A stretch of DNA of 64,000 nucleotides from RGIG3009 sp045578425 (GCA_045578425.1 JAZNKF010000063.1:1-64000); one strand, 5' to 3'; shown: positions 43,676 to 53,846, numbered from the stretch's first letter. Notes: a model not told the origin generated them from the letters alone. Made by a program: numbers and translations.

Positions 43676-44226
43676 GTTTCAACGCCCTCCTTAATCAAAT
43701 AGTCTCTTAATTTGTTTCGGGTGTAGAACAACATATTTTTCACCTTACTTTCGGTAAAGGCGTAACGCTCTGCAATTTCTTTGACGGAATAAAAGAAGAA
43801 ATATTTGCAAACAAAAACGTTTCGCACTTCTTGCTTTTGATTACGCAGGAATTTGCTGATGAGTTCGGCTATATTCTCATCGCTAATATTGGGCGCGTAG
43901 CGATTATCCGGTACTATTGCTGCGAGTTCGTCCAAGGACAAGAGAACCTCTGCCGATCGTTTCTCACGTTTTAGAAATTCCAGGCGTTTGAGAGACAGGT
44001 TTCTTGCAATTTTGCAGATGAAAGACATAAAGTTATGCGGTCTTGTAGGCGGGATAGCGTTCCATACACCAACATAAGTGTCGTTGACGCATTCCTCGGT
44101 ATCCTCGTTGTTTTTGAGAATATTGTAGGAAATGCTGCGGCAGAGCTGTCCGTATTTGACATCTGTTTCTTTGATTGCCTGTTCGTCTCTTTCAAAATAA
44201 AGTTCTATGATTTTGTGATCATCCAT
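43672..44226 (-). CDS. ECF-type RNA polymerase sigma factor
   Basis: 184 residues. Region 2 is visible as KYGQLCRSISYNILKNNEDTEECVNDTYVGVWNAIPP, and region 4 as YFFFYSVKEIAERYAFTESKVKNMLFYTRNKLRDYL. It would direct RNA polymerase to its own regulon, released by the membrane protein encoded next. The start is ATG 44226, 10 nt after a G-rich site; the ATG at 44235 directly abuts that site. It is the first gene of a two-gene minus-strand operon. Confidence 0.88.
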   Translation of the reverse strand: MDDHKIIELYFERDEQAIKETDVKYGQLCRSISYNILKNNEDTEECVNDTYVGVWNAIPPTRPHNFMSFICKIARNLSLKRLEFLKREKRSAEVLLSLDELAAIVPDNRYAPNISDENIAELISKFLRNQKQEVRNVFVCKYFFFYSVKEIAERYAFTESKVKNMLFYTRNKLRDYLIKEGVET

Positions 44227-44291
44227 GCTGTTCATCCCCCCCCTTTTTTGTTCGACTGAAAGGCGCCTTCATCCATTAAGTACGTTTTTCC

Positions 44292-44320
44292 TTGGCGTTG
44301 GTCTTATAATGCGGTAGAAT
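44292..44320 (+). promoter_or_regulatory. Plus-strand promoter of a candidate structured RNA
   Basis: TTGGCG (44292-44297), 17-nt spacer, TAGAAT (44315-44320), matching the consensus at 4 of 6 and 5 of 6 positions. The expected start is about 44327, exactly the first base of the outer stem of the fold that follows. Confidence 0.55.
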
Positions 44321-44326
44321 TATTAT

Positions 44327-44545
44327 ATCATAAACCCAAAGGGGTAGCCTTTGAAACTGTGAAACAGTTGCCGCATCGCAATGCAGCAGGTTTTATGATG
44401 CAATGTTCTCAAATGAAAATTGCAAGATTTTCAAACGCGAATGCGTTTTGGCGGCGTTCCACCGCCGTCGGTTTGAGGTTATTATACGATATTTCAAAAA
44501 ACGAACAACAGTATGGTTTTAGCCATACTGTTGTTCGAGTGATTT
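44327..44545 (+). ncRNA. Candidate structured non-coding RNA
   Basis: An outer stem pairs ATCATAAA (44327-44334) with TTTATGAT (44392-44399), plus CC/GG past a bulged T. Inside it are three hairpins: CAAAGG/CCTTTG (44337-44353), AACTGT/ACAGTT (44355-44369) and GCAT/ATGC (44373-44384), forming a four-way junction. Downstream are TGAAAAT/ATTTTCA (44414-44433), AAACGC/GCGTTT (44433-44448), GGCGG/CCGCC (44450-44466), and finally the 15-bp hairpin at 44502-44537. I recognise no known RNA class. The hairpins could also form on the minus strand. Expression is untested. Confidence 0.45.
44502..44537. terminator. addA terminator, possibly also 3' end of the candidate RNA
   Basis: A 15-bp perfect stem, CGAACAACAGTATGG (44502-44516) with 44523-44537. 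On the minus strand TTTTTTG follows directly (addA terminator). On the plus strand the T-run comes only after AGTGA, so termination in that direction would be weaker. Confidence 0.85.
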
Positions 44546-47500
44546 TTATTCAACACGGACAGTGGTGTTCAATGAAAAAGAATACAACAAACATTCTTTC
44601 ACGGGTTTTTGGAAAATGGTTTGCAACGCTTTACGGTAAATGTCTAATTGCGCGGCATAGCGCTCTGCCAGCGTTTCGGAAGTTTTCACATGGTCGGTTT
44701 TGTAATCGACCACCACCAAACCATCTTCTTCCTCAAATACGCAGTCGGCAATACCTTGCACAACAGCGGAAGCTTTTAGATATTCGGTATCGGTCGGTTG
44801 CCGAAAAGTGAAATGGTATTCCCGCAAAAAGCGTGAAGACTTACTCATTCTGGCATACAGCTCGCTTTCAAAGAAAGTACGCAAACGTTCCGTATCCAGC
44901 GACTCGGCTTGTTCTTTGGAAAGAAACGCCAAAGCGGTTAAACGATCAATCTCACCCGCAAGAGAAGTTGCGGCATTGATATAATCCGCAAACTGCATGA
45001 ACGCGTGCATGGCCGTGCCGCGCTCGGCGGGAGTCAGGCCAAAACCACTCATAAATTTTGGACGAGCGGTGGCGACAAACGGGTTGTTGGTTGTTTGACG
45101 AGCCAGTTCCGATGCCGCGACTTTGGCGGGGGAGTGGGTAAGTTCCTCATGCGGGTAGGTATAGGCCATATTTTCTCGAATTTGACGCACCAATTCCTCG
45201 TCGGGGGGAACCGCAGCAATTTGCTCTTCGGCCGTGACCGATTCTTGCAACACAGGTGTGGGAAAACGGATATCCCACACGGTGTTATCGTCAATGAGCG
45301 GAACGTCATCCAACCCAAACGTTTGCCGCAAAGCAGCAGCATGGGGCAGACGAAGCAATGAAGAAAGCAACCATTGCCCCATAGAAGAAGCATCAAGCAC
45401 CGTATCAGACGACATCGCGGTCTGAAAATCCAATGCTTCGCAAAAGCGTTGCATTTTTTTTTGTAAATGGTCGTCCACAAACACCAAACACAATTTTTCT
45501 TTGGCGCGTGTCATAGCCACGTACAGAACGCGCAGTTCTTCTGCCCGTTCATGATTGCGCAATGCCAGCGACACGCCTTGGTGAGATAAGGTTTTACAAA
45601 CATTGAAAGTCTCTGAATGGCGTCGTTTGATACCGGCGCCCAAGGTGGGGTGCAGGAGCAAATCTTCTTGTAAACTTTTTTGGTTGAAGGATTGGCGCAA
45701 GCCCGCTAAAAACACAACGGGAAATTCCAAACCCTTGGAACCATGAATACTGATAATGGAAACGGCGTTTTCCGCCCCTGCGTTCAAAGAGGCGGCGGGC
45801 AAATCTGCCCCACCGGTTTGTAATCGGTCAACATACCGCACAAACGCCGATAAACCGCGAAAACCGTTTTGTTCAAAGCGGGTGCATTGTTCGTGCAACA
45901 GGCGTAGATTTTCACGGCGGCGCTTTCCTTGCTTGCGCGCTCCGTATAGTTCCGGCAAGGAAAAATCTTCGTACAGTCTTTGCACCAAACGGTCGACCGA
46001 CAAGGTGGTTGCCAGTGTACGATAGCGCGTAAGCGTTTGCAAAAACGCATCACATTTTTGAGCCAGTACGGTATCGTCACTTTGACGTGCCGCCAAAAGG
46101 GCGGTATACAATGCGCAATCTTTGCGGTGTAAGCGAATGTTTGCCAAATCATCCGGTATAAACGAAAACAGCGGTGAAAGTAACACAGCGGTCAGCGGGA
46201 TATCTTGTAACGGATTATCGATACACCTAAGCAGTGAAAGTGCCAAACAAATTTCGGCTGTGCCGAAAAAGCCGGTTTCTGCCTCGGATATGGCGGGGAT
46301 ACCGCGGTTTCCCAACACGGTCCGGTACGTGGCGGCATGCGAAGCGCGATTGCGTAGCAAAATGCAACAGTCACCGTATTGCAACGGGCGCCTTGTTCCG
46401 TCTTTGAGCGTGATAGAAAGCGTACCTACCATTTGCGAGAGGCGGTCGGCAACGAGGGTGGCTTCCAAGGTATCTTTATCGGTATCGGGGTATTCCGTGC
46501 TGTCTAAAAGCAAAAGTTCCGGCGCAAAATCTTCCAATTCGGGATACGAGGCGGTAGGAATCAACGCTTCGTTTTCGTTATATTGAATACCGCCGATGGA
46601 TTCCCCCCACAACTGGCGGAATACACAGTTGACTGCATCGGTTACTTCGCGGCGGCTGCGGAAATTGTTACCCAGCGTGATGGTGGCAGGGTAATTATCA
46701 CCTTTAAAGGGTGCATAGCGGTCACGGCGTCCCACAAACAGTTCCGGCATCGCTTGGCGGAAACCGTAAATGCTTTGTTTGACGTCACCGACGAAAAACA
46801 AGTTTGTTTCATCGCGTGATAATGCCGAAAACAACGCGTCTTGTACAGCGTTGGTGTCTTGATATTCGTCCACCAAAATTTCCTCGTACTGCGAAGACAG
46901 TTCTTTGGCAACGGCAGTGGGAATACGGTTACCGTTTTCGTCTTGCGTGGTAAGCAGTTGCAAAGCATAGTGCTCAATGTCGCTAAAATCCATCAAATTT
47001 TGTTGTTGTTTTTTCTCCCCATAAATGGCAGAAAAACGGCGTACAATGCGATACAGCATTTGTACCAAACGCTTGGTGGTTTGAATATCCTGCCGACAGA
47101 GTTGTTCGGTACCGCAATCGAGTGTTTGCAAGGCTTTTAGGCAATCCGCGGCGCTGCCGCGTAATGCGGCAGCTTGTTTTTTCGCGGCTTCGTTTTGACA
47201 TTTTCGCACCGGTGAAAGGGCGGTGGAAGAAAAGCCGGAAAGTAACGCAAAAAAAGAATCCCAATTTTTTTCTTCCAAACATTCAGACAACCGCAAAACA
47301 GCGGCGTAATCCGCTGCCATGGCGGGATAGTATTTTTCTGCCAAATCCGCTTCGCACTGCGCAATCGCCATTGCTTTTTGGTATAGCGTACTTGCTTTGG
47401 CAAGAGAAGACTTGGCTTGCCGGTATATCATTTTGCCCCAAACGGTGTCAAACAACGGTGCTGTGATGTCATACAGCTCGGCCGTTTGGTTTAGCCAGTC

Positions 47501-48070
47501 ATCGGGGGCGGGATGAGATTGAATAAAATCGTAAATTTTCTCGACTGTTGCGGTGAGCTTGCTATCGTTCTTGCCGTTGGTCAGCATGGCGGTGAGTTCC
47601 AGAAAATCGGGATGCTTTTCTTTATAAAACTCGTTTAGTGCTTCGGTCAACGATTGTTTTCGCAACAATAACAGCGGTTGTTGTTCCGCTACTTTGAATT
47701 GCGGAGAAATTCCCAGCTGGTGAAAATGCTCCCGTATCAACGAAGAACAAAAACTGTCTACCGTACAAATGGAAGCATGCGGCAACAAAATTTGCTGGTG
47801 TTGTAACCGCAAATCCTGAGGGCGTTGTGCCAAAAGTTCGCTGAATTTTAAGGAAAGGCGCTGTTTCATTTCGGCAGCGGCGGCTTTGGTAAAGGTAACC
47901 ACCAATAATTTGTCAATATCCACAGGATGTTTGTCATCGGTCACGCGCGCGGCAATGCGTTCAATTAACACCGAGGTTTTTCCAGAACCGGCGGCGGCAG
48001 AAACCAACAACGTTCCGCCGTGTGCTTCAATACAGTGCCGTTGCTGTGGTGTCCACTTTTTATCTGACAT
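44546..48070 (-). CDS. addA: ATP-dependent helicase/nuclease subunit A
   Basis: 1174 residues, full length. With AddB it processes double-strand DNA ends for recombination, the RecBCD counterpart of Firmicutes. UvrD-type helicase motifs are Walker A SAAAGSGKTSVLIERI, DFSDIEHYALQLL, VDEYQDTNAVQDALF, VGDVKQSIYGFRQA, ISIHGSKGLEFPVVFLAGL and LYVAMTRAKEKL. The C-terminal nuclease domain has GLVVVDYKTDHV with the catalytic Asp and Lys. The start is ATG 48070 with GGGAGG upstream, 4 nt after the addB stop; the longer open frame to 48187 overlaps addB and is rejected. Confidence 0.97.
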   Translation of the reverse strand: MSDKKWTPQQRHCIEAHGGTLLVSAAAGSGKTSVLIERIAARVTDDKHPVDIDKLLVVTFTKAAAAEMKQRLSLKFSELLAQRPQDLRLQHQQILLPHASICTVDSFCSSLIREHFHQLGISPQFKVAEQQPLLLLRKQSLTEALNEFYKEKHPDFLELTAMLTNGKNDSKLTATVEKIYDFIQSHPAPDDWLNQTAELYDITAPLFDTVWGKMIYRQAKSSLAKASTLYQKAMAIAQCEADLAEKYYPAMAADYAAVLRLSECLEEKNWDSFFALLSGFSSTALSPVRKCQNEAAKKQAAALRGSAADCLKALQTLDCGTEQLCRQDIQTTKRLVQMLYRIVRRFSAIYGEKKQQQNLMDFSDIEHYALQLLTTQDENGNRIPTAVAKELSSQYEEILVDEYQDTNAVQDALFSALSRDETNLFFVGDVKQSIYGFRQAMPELFVGRRDRYAPFKGDNYPATITLGNNFRSRREVTDAVNCVFRQLWGESIGGIQYNENEALIPTASYPELEDFAPELLLLDSTEYPDTDKDTLEATLVADRLSQMVGTLSITLKDGTRRPLQYGDCCILLRNRASHAATYRTVLGNRGIPAISEAETGFFGTAEICLALSLLRCIDNPLQDIPLTAVLLSPLFSFIPDDLANIRLHRKDCALYTALLAARQSDDTVLAQKCDAFLQTLTRYRTLATTLSVDRLVQRLYEDFSLPELYGARKQGKRRRENLRLLHEQCTRFEQNGFRGLSAFVRYVDRLQTGGADLPAASLNAGAENAVSIISIHGSKGLEFPVVFLAGLRQSFNQKSLQEDLLLHPTLGAGIKRRHSETFNVCKTLSHQGVSLALRNHERAEELRVLYVAMTRAKEKLCLVFVDDHLQKKMQRFCEALDFQTAMSSDTVLDASSMGQWLLSSLLRLPHAAALRQTFGLDDVPLIDDNTVWDIRFPTPVLQESVTAEEQIAAVPPDEELVRQIRENMAYTYPHEELTHSPAKVAASELARQTTNNPFVATARPKFMSGFGLTPAERGTAMHAFMQFADYINAATSLAGEIDRLTALAFLSKEQAESLDTERLRTFFESELYARMSKSSRFLREYHFTFRQPTDTEYLKASAVVQGIADCVFEEEDGLVVVDYKTDHVKTSETLAERYAAQLDIYRKALQTIFQKPVKECLLYSFSLNTTVRVE

Positions 48071-48074
48071 GGCA

Positions 48075-51000
48075 CTATTCCTCCCTTGGTTCCGGTTGCA
48101 AATCCGAAAGCGCTTCCTGCAAACTTTTTTTGATAAGTTCACGGGAAATGCCGTCCGATTCGTGACCGCAAATATCATGGTATTCACAATAACGGCAACT
48201 GTCTGTTAAACCGCTCAGCGGTACGGCACCGATTTCGCCTTGGTGCAAACGGCTTGCCATTTGTGAAAGCACGTTTTGAATGTGCTTCTCAATCCAAGCA
48301 AACTGTTCGGCGGTTGCCACAGAAGATGTTTTGGATAACGCCCCGCTACTCGTTACGCTTGCGGGGATAAATACACCGTCGTTATCCTCTTCCATGGCTT
48401 TAAGCACAGTGGAATCCGCCAGCAAAAGACCGTTCATTTTCATGGTCTTTAACCGCTCGCGTTGCATTTCGGACGATTCCGTATTACGTTCCATACGAAT
48501 GACAGGTAATTTGGCAGGTAAGTATAATACGCCCGCGGGAACAGGGGCATGGTAGCGGGCTTGTCCGTTTTGGCAAATCGAGAACAAATAAATCAACATT
48601 TGCATGTTGATACCTGCTGTGATTTCCGCCATGTCAAATACTTTGTTGCCGGTTTTGTAGTCCACAATGCGCACGTAGGTCTGACCGTCTTTTTCAAACG
48701 TGTCGACGCGGTCTACCACACCTTGTACTTGTACCGACGTTCCTTCGGGTGTTTGAATGACCCATGGCGGAATACCGTTTCCGTTTTCGTCATAACGGCC
48801 AATCGGCAACTCAAAATCCACCGGCACAAAACGGCTTTGCTTGAATTCGCATACTACGCGCCAAAGAAGTTGTGCACAAAGGGATGTCAGTTGTACGAGC
48901 AAGTTTTCAAAACGACTGTCTTTTTCGGCACTGCCGCTCAAATACCGCTCGACGTATTGCGCAACGATGCGTTTGGCGTCGGTTTTTACAGCATCTTCCG
49001 TGCAGGTGTCGATACCGTTTTTGACGTATGTCGGTAGTAATTCTTGCATGACGTAGTGTACCAGCGTGCCGGCAACAGCGGCATTGAGTTCCGCTGCCTT
49101 ACGCGGTTTGGCGCGCAAGCCGTATTGGCAAAAATATGAAAAGGCGCACCGATGAAAGACTTCCACCTGACTGGGCGAAAGTCGCAAATTTTCACCAAAT
49201 AAGCGGCGAGCAACCGTCGGTTTTTGAAAGGCAAAATCTTTTTCGGCTTCCCGCATTAGTTCTATTTGTTTTTCGTAGTCGGGCAATTCCTCAAATACCA
49301 AACGGTAAGCGGCGGCAGAGGCCGTATTTTCGTTCCAAAGGGAGGTTAGATGATAAAAAGCATCGTATGGGGATTCACAAACACCGTTTTGCGGTGTGTC
49401 CATACGGCAATGGGGGAGTGAACGACGAATTGTTTCTACCAACGACGAGGGTTGCTGCGCTTCGTTTCCCACTTTTTGGGCGTAGGTAACAATCAGCCGC
49501 TCGGAAGGTGCCGTAACGGCACAGTAGGCAAAAAAACGTTCTTCCATCACGCGGGAATCCGCATCGTTCAAAAGTGCAAGACCTACCGATTTCAACAAGC
49601 GGCGTTCGTGGTCGGTAATAATACCGCCGCTTTGCGGGTAAGCGGGAAAAACGCCTTCGTTGGCGCCCAAAACAATCACCGTTTTTGGTGCGGTATACCG
49701 AATGCGGTCGGCCGCGCCAAAAATAACACCATCCAAAACGGCGGGGATATTCCCTAAATCGTCGGAAGAGACAGCCAAATGGAACAAATCCGAAAGTCTG
49801 CTGAGCGACAAGTTCTTTTCGGTTAAAGCAAAGGCAAATTTATCCAATAGCTCGACAACGTAGTCCCACAACCGTGCTTGATTTTCGGCCAATACGTGTT
49901 CACCGTTTTGGGAAAAACGTGCTGCTTGAAAACGGACCATACGCGGCACGCGCCATTCGTTTAGCAGTTGCCAAACCGCTTTGGCAAAATCTGCTCCGCT
50001 GTTTAGGTTTTCCAGACGTGCCCCAAAACGGCAAAGCGGAGCTATCAAACGGTGGCGCAAAGTGTTCAAATAAGCCAAGCGGCGGTTACTGTTATCGTCC
50101 GCGACGGCAGTTAAACCATCGGGGTGATTTTCAAACGGTTGTTTCCATTGTTTGCCGTGAATGTTCCAAATAAAGACGTAATTTTCGAGCAACGAAGAAG
50201 AAGCGGTGGAAAAACCGAGTAACCCGGTTTTTATAAGCCGCAGTACGTCGTCGCTGTTGAAGCCGTTGCGAATAACCGATAAAGCCGATTCTATCAGCAC
50301 AATCAATGGTTGAGTGAGCACCGCCTCTCGCATATCCATAATGCAAGAAAGACCTTCTTGCTGTAAGGCGGACTGCAACAAATCCTTGTAGTCGTTACTG
50401 TTGCGCGCCACCACGGTGAAATCACGGCAAAAACCGCCGTTTTCGCGCAGTAAGCGACGGATTTGCCGCGCGACATAGCGACATTCTTCGCTACGGTCGG
50501 CACAGGGCGTTACGCAGACATCGCCGGTTGTTTCTTCTAAGATGGTGGGAGCAGGGGCATAGCATCCCTTTTCCAGTGCTTGTAATTCGGGGGATGCCGT
50601 GCGCTTATTTTCGGTAAATAAACGAGGCTTTTTCACGGTGACATGGTGTCGGTACGCCGCTTCTCGCAAACGAATGGCGGTGTGGGTGCCTTCGGCAAAA
50701 ACGCCTATGTCGTCTGATTCGGAGAATTGGTCGGTGCACAAAGCAACCGTCACATCCGCTGCACGGGTAAGCAGTTGTTCCAAAACCGCCATTTCTTGTT
50801 GCGTAAAGCCGACAAAAGAATCCACAAACACATAAGCGTTGTCAAATAACGAACATTCCGGCAAGCGGCGTGCCAGTACGGTCAGTGTATCTAAGGGGTC
50901 GGTTAATTGTGATTGCACCGCCAAAGCTTCATAAGCAGAGAAAATGGCGGCGGTTTCTTGCAATTTGGTACGCAAGGTACCATCTGTCAACGAATGCGTG

Positions 51001-51419
51001 GTTTCTTCCAACAGTTGGGGAGAAAGCGCACTTTGTTTACATTCTGTCAAAAACGACAGCAGTTCTTTTAGATAATCGGCGCTGTCTGTCGAACGACGAT
51101 AAAGGGTAAGGGAATCGGACAGCATATATAACGCCTGGCTCATAAGCAACAAGGACAAGGTGGTATCCATGGTTTTGCCCGCAAGTCCGCCAATGTGGCG
51201 AAAAACAATTTCTGCCAAGCGGGTAAAACTCAGAACTTGCACGCGTTGAGAAAGAACAGGACCAAATTCTTCGAGTAAACGGCGCTCGTTTTCAAACGAA
51301 GCTTGTTCGGGTATGAGCAAAAAAATCGGTGCCGTACTCTCGTCGGCAAGACGATGCATCTCTGCATACAATGCTTTTGTTTTGCCGGTGCCGGAACGTC
51401 CCAAAAACAGTTGCAGCAA
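48075..51419 (-). CDS. addB: ATP-dependent helicase/deoxyribonuclease subunit B
   Basis: 1114 residues. The N-terminal Walker A is LGRSGTGKTKALY. A C-terminal nuclease domain has the 4Fe-4S cysteines expected of AddB (one in VFHRCAFSYFCQYGL, the others in CRYCEYHDICG) and the catalytic VRIVDYKTGNKVF. The start is a TTG at 51419, preceded by AAAGGAGG at good spacing. It lies only 33 nt after the CotH gene, so readthrough from that gene is possible. It forms the helicase-nuclease with AddA. Confidence 0.96.
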   Translation of the reverse strand: MLQLFLGRSGTGKTKALYAEMHRLADESTAPIFLLIPEQASFENERRLLEEFGPVLSQRVQVLSFTRLAEIVFRHIGGLAGKTMDTTLSLLLMSQALYMLSDSLTLYRRSTDSADYLKELLSFLTECKQSALSPQLLEETTHSLTDGTLRTKLQETAAIFSAYEALAVQSQLTDPLDTLTVLARRLPECSLFDNAYVFVDSFVGFTQQEMAVLEQLLTRAADVTVALCTDQFSESDDIGVFAEGTHTAIRLREAAYRHHVTVKKPRLFTENKRTASPELQALEKGCYAPAPTILEETTGDVCVTPCADRSEECRYVARQIRRLLRENGGFCRDFTVVARNSNDYKDLLQSALQQEGLSCIMDMREAVLTQPLIVLIESALSVIRNGFNSDDVLRLIKTGLLGFSTASSSLLENYVFIWNIHGKQWKQPFENHPDGLTAVADDNSNRRLAYLNTLRHRLIAPLCRFGARLENLNSGADFAKAVWQLLNEWRVPRMVRFQAARFSQNGEHVLAENQARLWDYVVELLDKFAFALTEKNLSLSRLSDLFHLAVSSDDLGNIPAVLDGVIFGAADRIRYTAPKTVIVLGANEGVFPAYPQSGGIITDHERRLLKSVGLALLNDADSRVMEERFFAYCAVTAPSERLIVTYAQKVGNEAQQPSSLVETIRRSLPHCRMDTPQNGVCESPYDAFYHLTSLWNENTASAAAYRLVFEELPDYEKQIELMREAEKDFAFQKPTVARRLFGENLRLSPSQVEVFHRCAFSYFCQYGLRAKPRKAAELNAAVAGTLVHYVMQELLPTYVKNGIDTCTEDAVKTDAKRIVAQYVERYLSGSAEKDSRFENLLVQLTSLCAQLLWRVVCEFKQSRFVPVDFELPIGRYDENGNGIPPWVIQTPEGTSVQVQGVVDRVDTFEKDGQTYVRIVDYKTGNKVFDMAEITAGINMQMLIYLFSICQNGQARYHAPVPAGVLYLPAKLPVIRMERNTESSEMQRERLKTMKMNGLLLADSTVLKAMEEDNDGVFIPASVTSSGALSKTSSVATAEQFAWIEKHIQNVLSQMASRLHQGEIGAVPLSGLTDSCRYCEYHDICGHESDGISRELIKKSLQEALSDLQPEPREE

Positions 51420-51452
51420 AACGGATACCTCCTTTCAAGATTGTTTTCAGTC

Positions 51453-53846
51453 TTAGTGCAGGGTTACGGAAAACGTTTTTTCCAATTGTTTTAACATGGT
51501 GTTCTTGCGGTTGGTTACAAAGGTGCGAATGTAAGAAATTTGTTGTTCGAAGCGTGCGGTGGTGGGCGCACCAAAGCGAGTGGCTTGTCGCGGGATTTCA
51601 GGACGAATACGTTCGGACAAGGTGTCCAAGAACGGTAGCAAGCGTTCCGCTGACAAGGTGGTATTCATCATCTGCACGTACTGTTCAATAAATTCTGCTC
51701 GGAACGTTTCGTTTTGTAACAAAGCCGTCATCAGCGGGTAATAGTAGTTTTGATACGTGTTTTTGCCGGTGCCGAGGTACAACTGTTCCAAAAAGTTGTG
51801 GTTAGCGTAATATGCCGTACACGCCCAGTCCATATCAAAAATAATCCAATTCCATTTTCCGCCGCGCGTATCGCGATAACAGGCAATGTTGTTAATCATA
51901 TCCCCGTTGCCGAAAAAGGTTTGAATGGTAAAATAGCGCATTAACGATTCTTTGTTGATTTGAGAAAGAACATATTCATACGCTTCCTTTTGCGTTAAAT
52001 CGTTGCGCGTAGCGTATTGGATTAGAGCATCCATATCGGGGTCGGGCTTGATGTTGTGTTCAAACAACGAAGGCGTTTTGGCAATTTGAACGTATTCCTC
52101 AGGAATGCCGGTATACGAGGAAACAAAAGATTCATTTCGTCTTTCGCGAAGATAATATAGTCCCCAATACGTACCGTTAATGTAAAGGGCAACCGGTGTG
52201 GCGGATTGAATGAGTTGCCCCTCGGTATTTTTTAAGGCAGTGGCACAAAATTCATCCCGCAGTTTGGCATCTTTCCAGTCCGAACCGGAGGGGCGAAGCA
52301 GCAAATCGGAAAATTCGGTCACGTCGGTATCAGCAAAAAACGGATAGGACAACGAGGTGACACCTGCGACTTGACGCAGTTTTAAGGCAAAAGCCTTTTG
52401 CAAAGCTGAGCGGTTTAATCCACCGGATAAACTTATCAAACTATCAAAGTCCAACTCTTTTAACCCTTTGTCGGTGAAATACTCTGCGTGTATGGTTGTT
52501 TCTAAATCAGCATTGTAATTGGTCACAATACCGCCTGCCCCAAACAGCGAGGCGTTGTCAGCAGACAAACTGACTATCGGCAATTCGTGCGGTGTTGTTA
52601 CCAAAAACGTTTGAGTGCTTACTTCGCTGGGCAGATAGCCGTCGCGATAAGCCACGGCACGCAGCACGGTGGTTTTGGACAGAGGGATAGCAGTTCCTAC
52701 CGTATAAAGTGTGGATCGGGTAGTGGGTACAGAACCATCCGTGGAATAGTAAACACGGCTGTCGGTGGGTACCGATAACGTGACGGTCGTGCCGCTTTTT
52801 ACATACCCGCCGACACGGTTGATGGTCGGCGCAGCAGCAAATCCTTGCAATCCGCCAAGATTTTCCGCCAGGGGGGTAGGGGTGTCAAAATACAAACGGC
52901 TATCCAATGTTTTCCCACGGCCACTGGTAATGCCAAGCCGTTGGCTACCCGTTTCAAAGCGGTCACACAAAATCCCATCGGGAGTGTATAAATACAGCGT
53001 TTCGCCAAAATGATTAATATCAAACGGTGCCTGCAAAAGAGTGCTTTCCAGTGTTTCATCTTCGCAAGCAACCGTTAAAAATCCGCCGGCTTCAATCGTA
53101 AGGGCAGAAAAACGCAAGCCCTCGTTCTCGGGGGCATCGGTCAAGCGGTAACCTTCCAACGAAAGCGGTGCGTTGGTGGTGTTATGAAGTTCTACCCAAT
53201 CGTGCGGAATATTCACGTTAGATGAGCGGGAAACGGCGCACACCTCGTTGATGCGCACGCCGGTATAGCAGTTTTCGCGCAATTGTTCGAGTGTTTCACC
53301 GTACACACCGTTATTGGCAACACCGGGGGTTGCTTTGGCAAACCAAACCGATTTGCTGCCAAGTTTGCCAAACGAAAGATTTTCTTCGGATTCACCAATC
53401 GTGATAGTATCAATAACCGTTTTTTTGCGCCCGCAAAGGTAAACGGTATCTCCCGAAGAAGATAATCCGAACGGTGCGTGCAAAGGACGGGTTTCTTTGT
53501 TATTACCGGTGAGATATATTACCAAAGATTCTCCGGGCTGTAATACCTCTGACGAAAAACGAAACGCTTCTGTTTCTTCCAAAGAATCGGTAAGCGTGAG
53601 TTTACTAAGGTCTACCGCCGTGGAACCGCCGTTGGTGATTTCCACCCAATCGTAAAAGGTTCCGTCTTCATCGGCAAAGGCGGAACGATTGTTGTTCATG
53701 ATTTCGCTGATATACACATGCGACTCCGGCAAAGCTTTGGGGTTGGCGGGACCAAACAGAAGCGAACCGATTATCAATAACGCTATACCGATAACGCAAC
53801 TTATCAGCAAGATATTCTTTTTCTTATGCTCAAAGGTTGTGTTCAT
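51453..53846 (-). CDS. CotH-kinase protein with lamin-tail and chitobiase-like domains
   Basis: 797 residues. One N-terminal membrane anchor (about 12-32) is followed by two lamin-tail (LTD) domains (VYISEIMNNNRSAFADEDGTFYDWVEI and VRINEVCAVSR... HDWVELHN). A chitobiase/hexosaminidase C-terminal-like segment (VYYSTDGSVPTT) and a CotH kinase domain complete the chain. The kinase shows ALYINGTYWGLYYLRERRNESF and WNWIIFDMDWACTAYY with the metal-binding Asp residues. CotH phosphorylates spore-coat proteins in Bacillus; here the enzyme would be outside the membrane. GGAGAG precedes ATG 53846. It lies 14 nt after the LTD lipoprotein gene. Confidence 0.9.
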   Translation of the reverse strand: MNTTFEHKKKNILLISCVIGIALLIIGSLLFGPANPKALPESHVYISEIMNNNRSAFADEDGTFYDWVEITNGGSTAVDLSKLTLTDSLEETEAFRFSSEVLQPGESLVIYLTGNNKETRPLHAPFGLSSSGDTVYLCGRKKTVIDTITIGESEENLSFGKLGSKSVWFAKATPGVANNGVYGETLEQLRENCYTGVRINEVCAVSRSSNVNIPHDWVELHNTTNAPLSLEGYRLTDAPENEGLRFSALTIEAGGFLTVACEDETLESTLLQAPFDINHFGETLYLYTPDGILCDRFETGSQRLGITSGRGKTLDSRLYFDTPTPLAENLGGLQGFAAAPTINRVGGYVKSGTTVTLSVPTDSRVYYSTDGSVPTTRSTLYTVGTAIPLSKTTVLRAVAYRDGYLPSEVSTQTFLVTTPHELPIVSLSADNASLFGAGGIVTNYNADLETTIHAEYFTDKGLKELDFDSLISLSGGLNRSALQKAFALKLRQVAGVTSLSYPFFADTDVTEFSDLLLRPSGSDWKDAKLRDEFCATALKNTEGQLIQSATPVALYINGTYWGLYYLRERRNESFVSSYTGIPEEYVQIAKTPSLFEHNIKPDPDMDALIQYATRNDLTQKEAYEYVLSQINKESLMRYFTIQTFFGNGDMINNIACYRDTRGGKWNWIIFDMDWACTAYYANHNFLEQLYLGTGKNTYQNYYYPLMTALLQNETFRAEFIEQYVQMMNTTLSAERLLPFLDTLSERIRPEIPRQATRFGAPTTARFEQQISYIRTFVTNRKNTMLKQLEKTFSVTLH

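Larger units (their letters stand above)
44227..44545. other. Intergenic region between sigma gene and addA
   Basis: About 320 nt without a credible gene. It contains the 5' region of the sigma gene (with a TGAA-A-GGCGCC-TTCA near-palindrome at 44258-44272), a plus-strand promoter (44292-44320), a run of six short hairpins (44327-44466), and the addA terminator (44502-44537). An open frame starting at 44359 continues antisense into addA and is not believed. Confidence 0.7.

Noticed and set aside
44359..44811. 150-codon open frame covering the hairpin region and the end of addA
   Set aside because: Its second half is antisense to the addA nuclease domain, its first half runs through inverted repeats, and no ribosome site precedes it.
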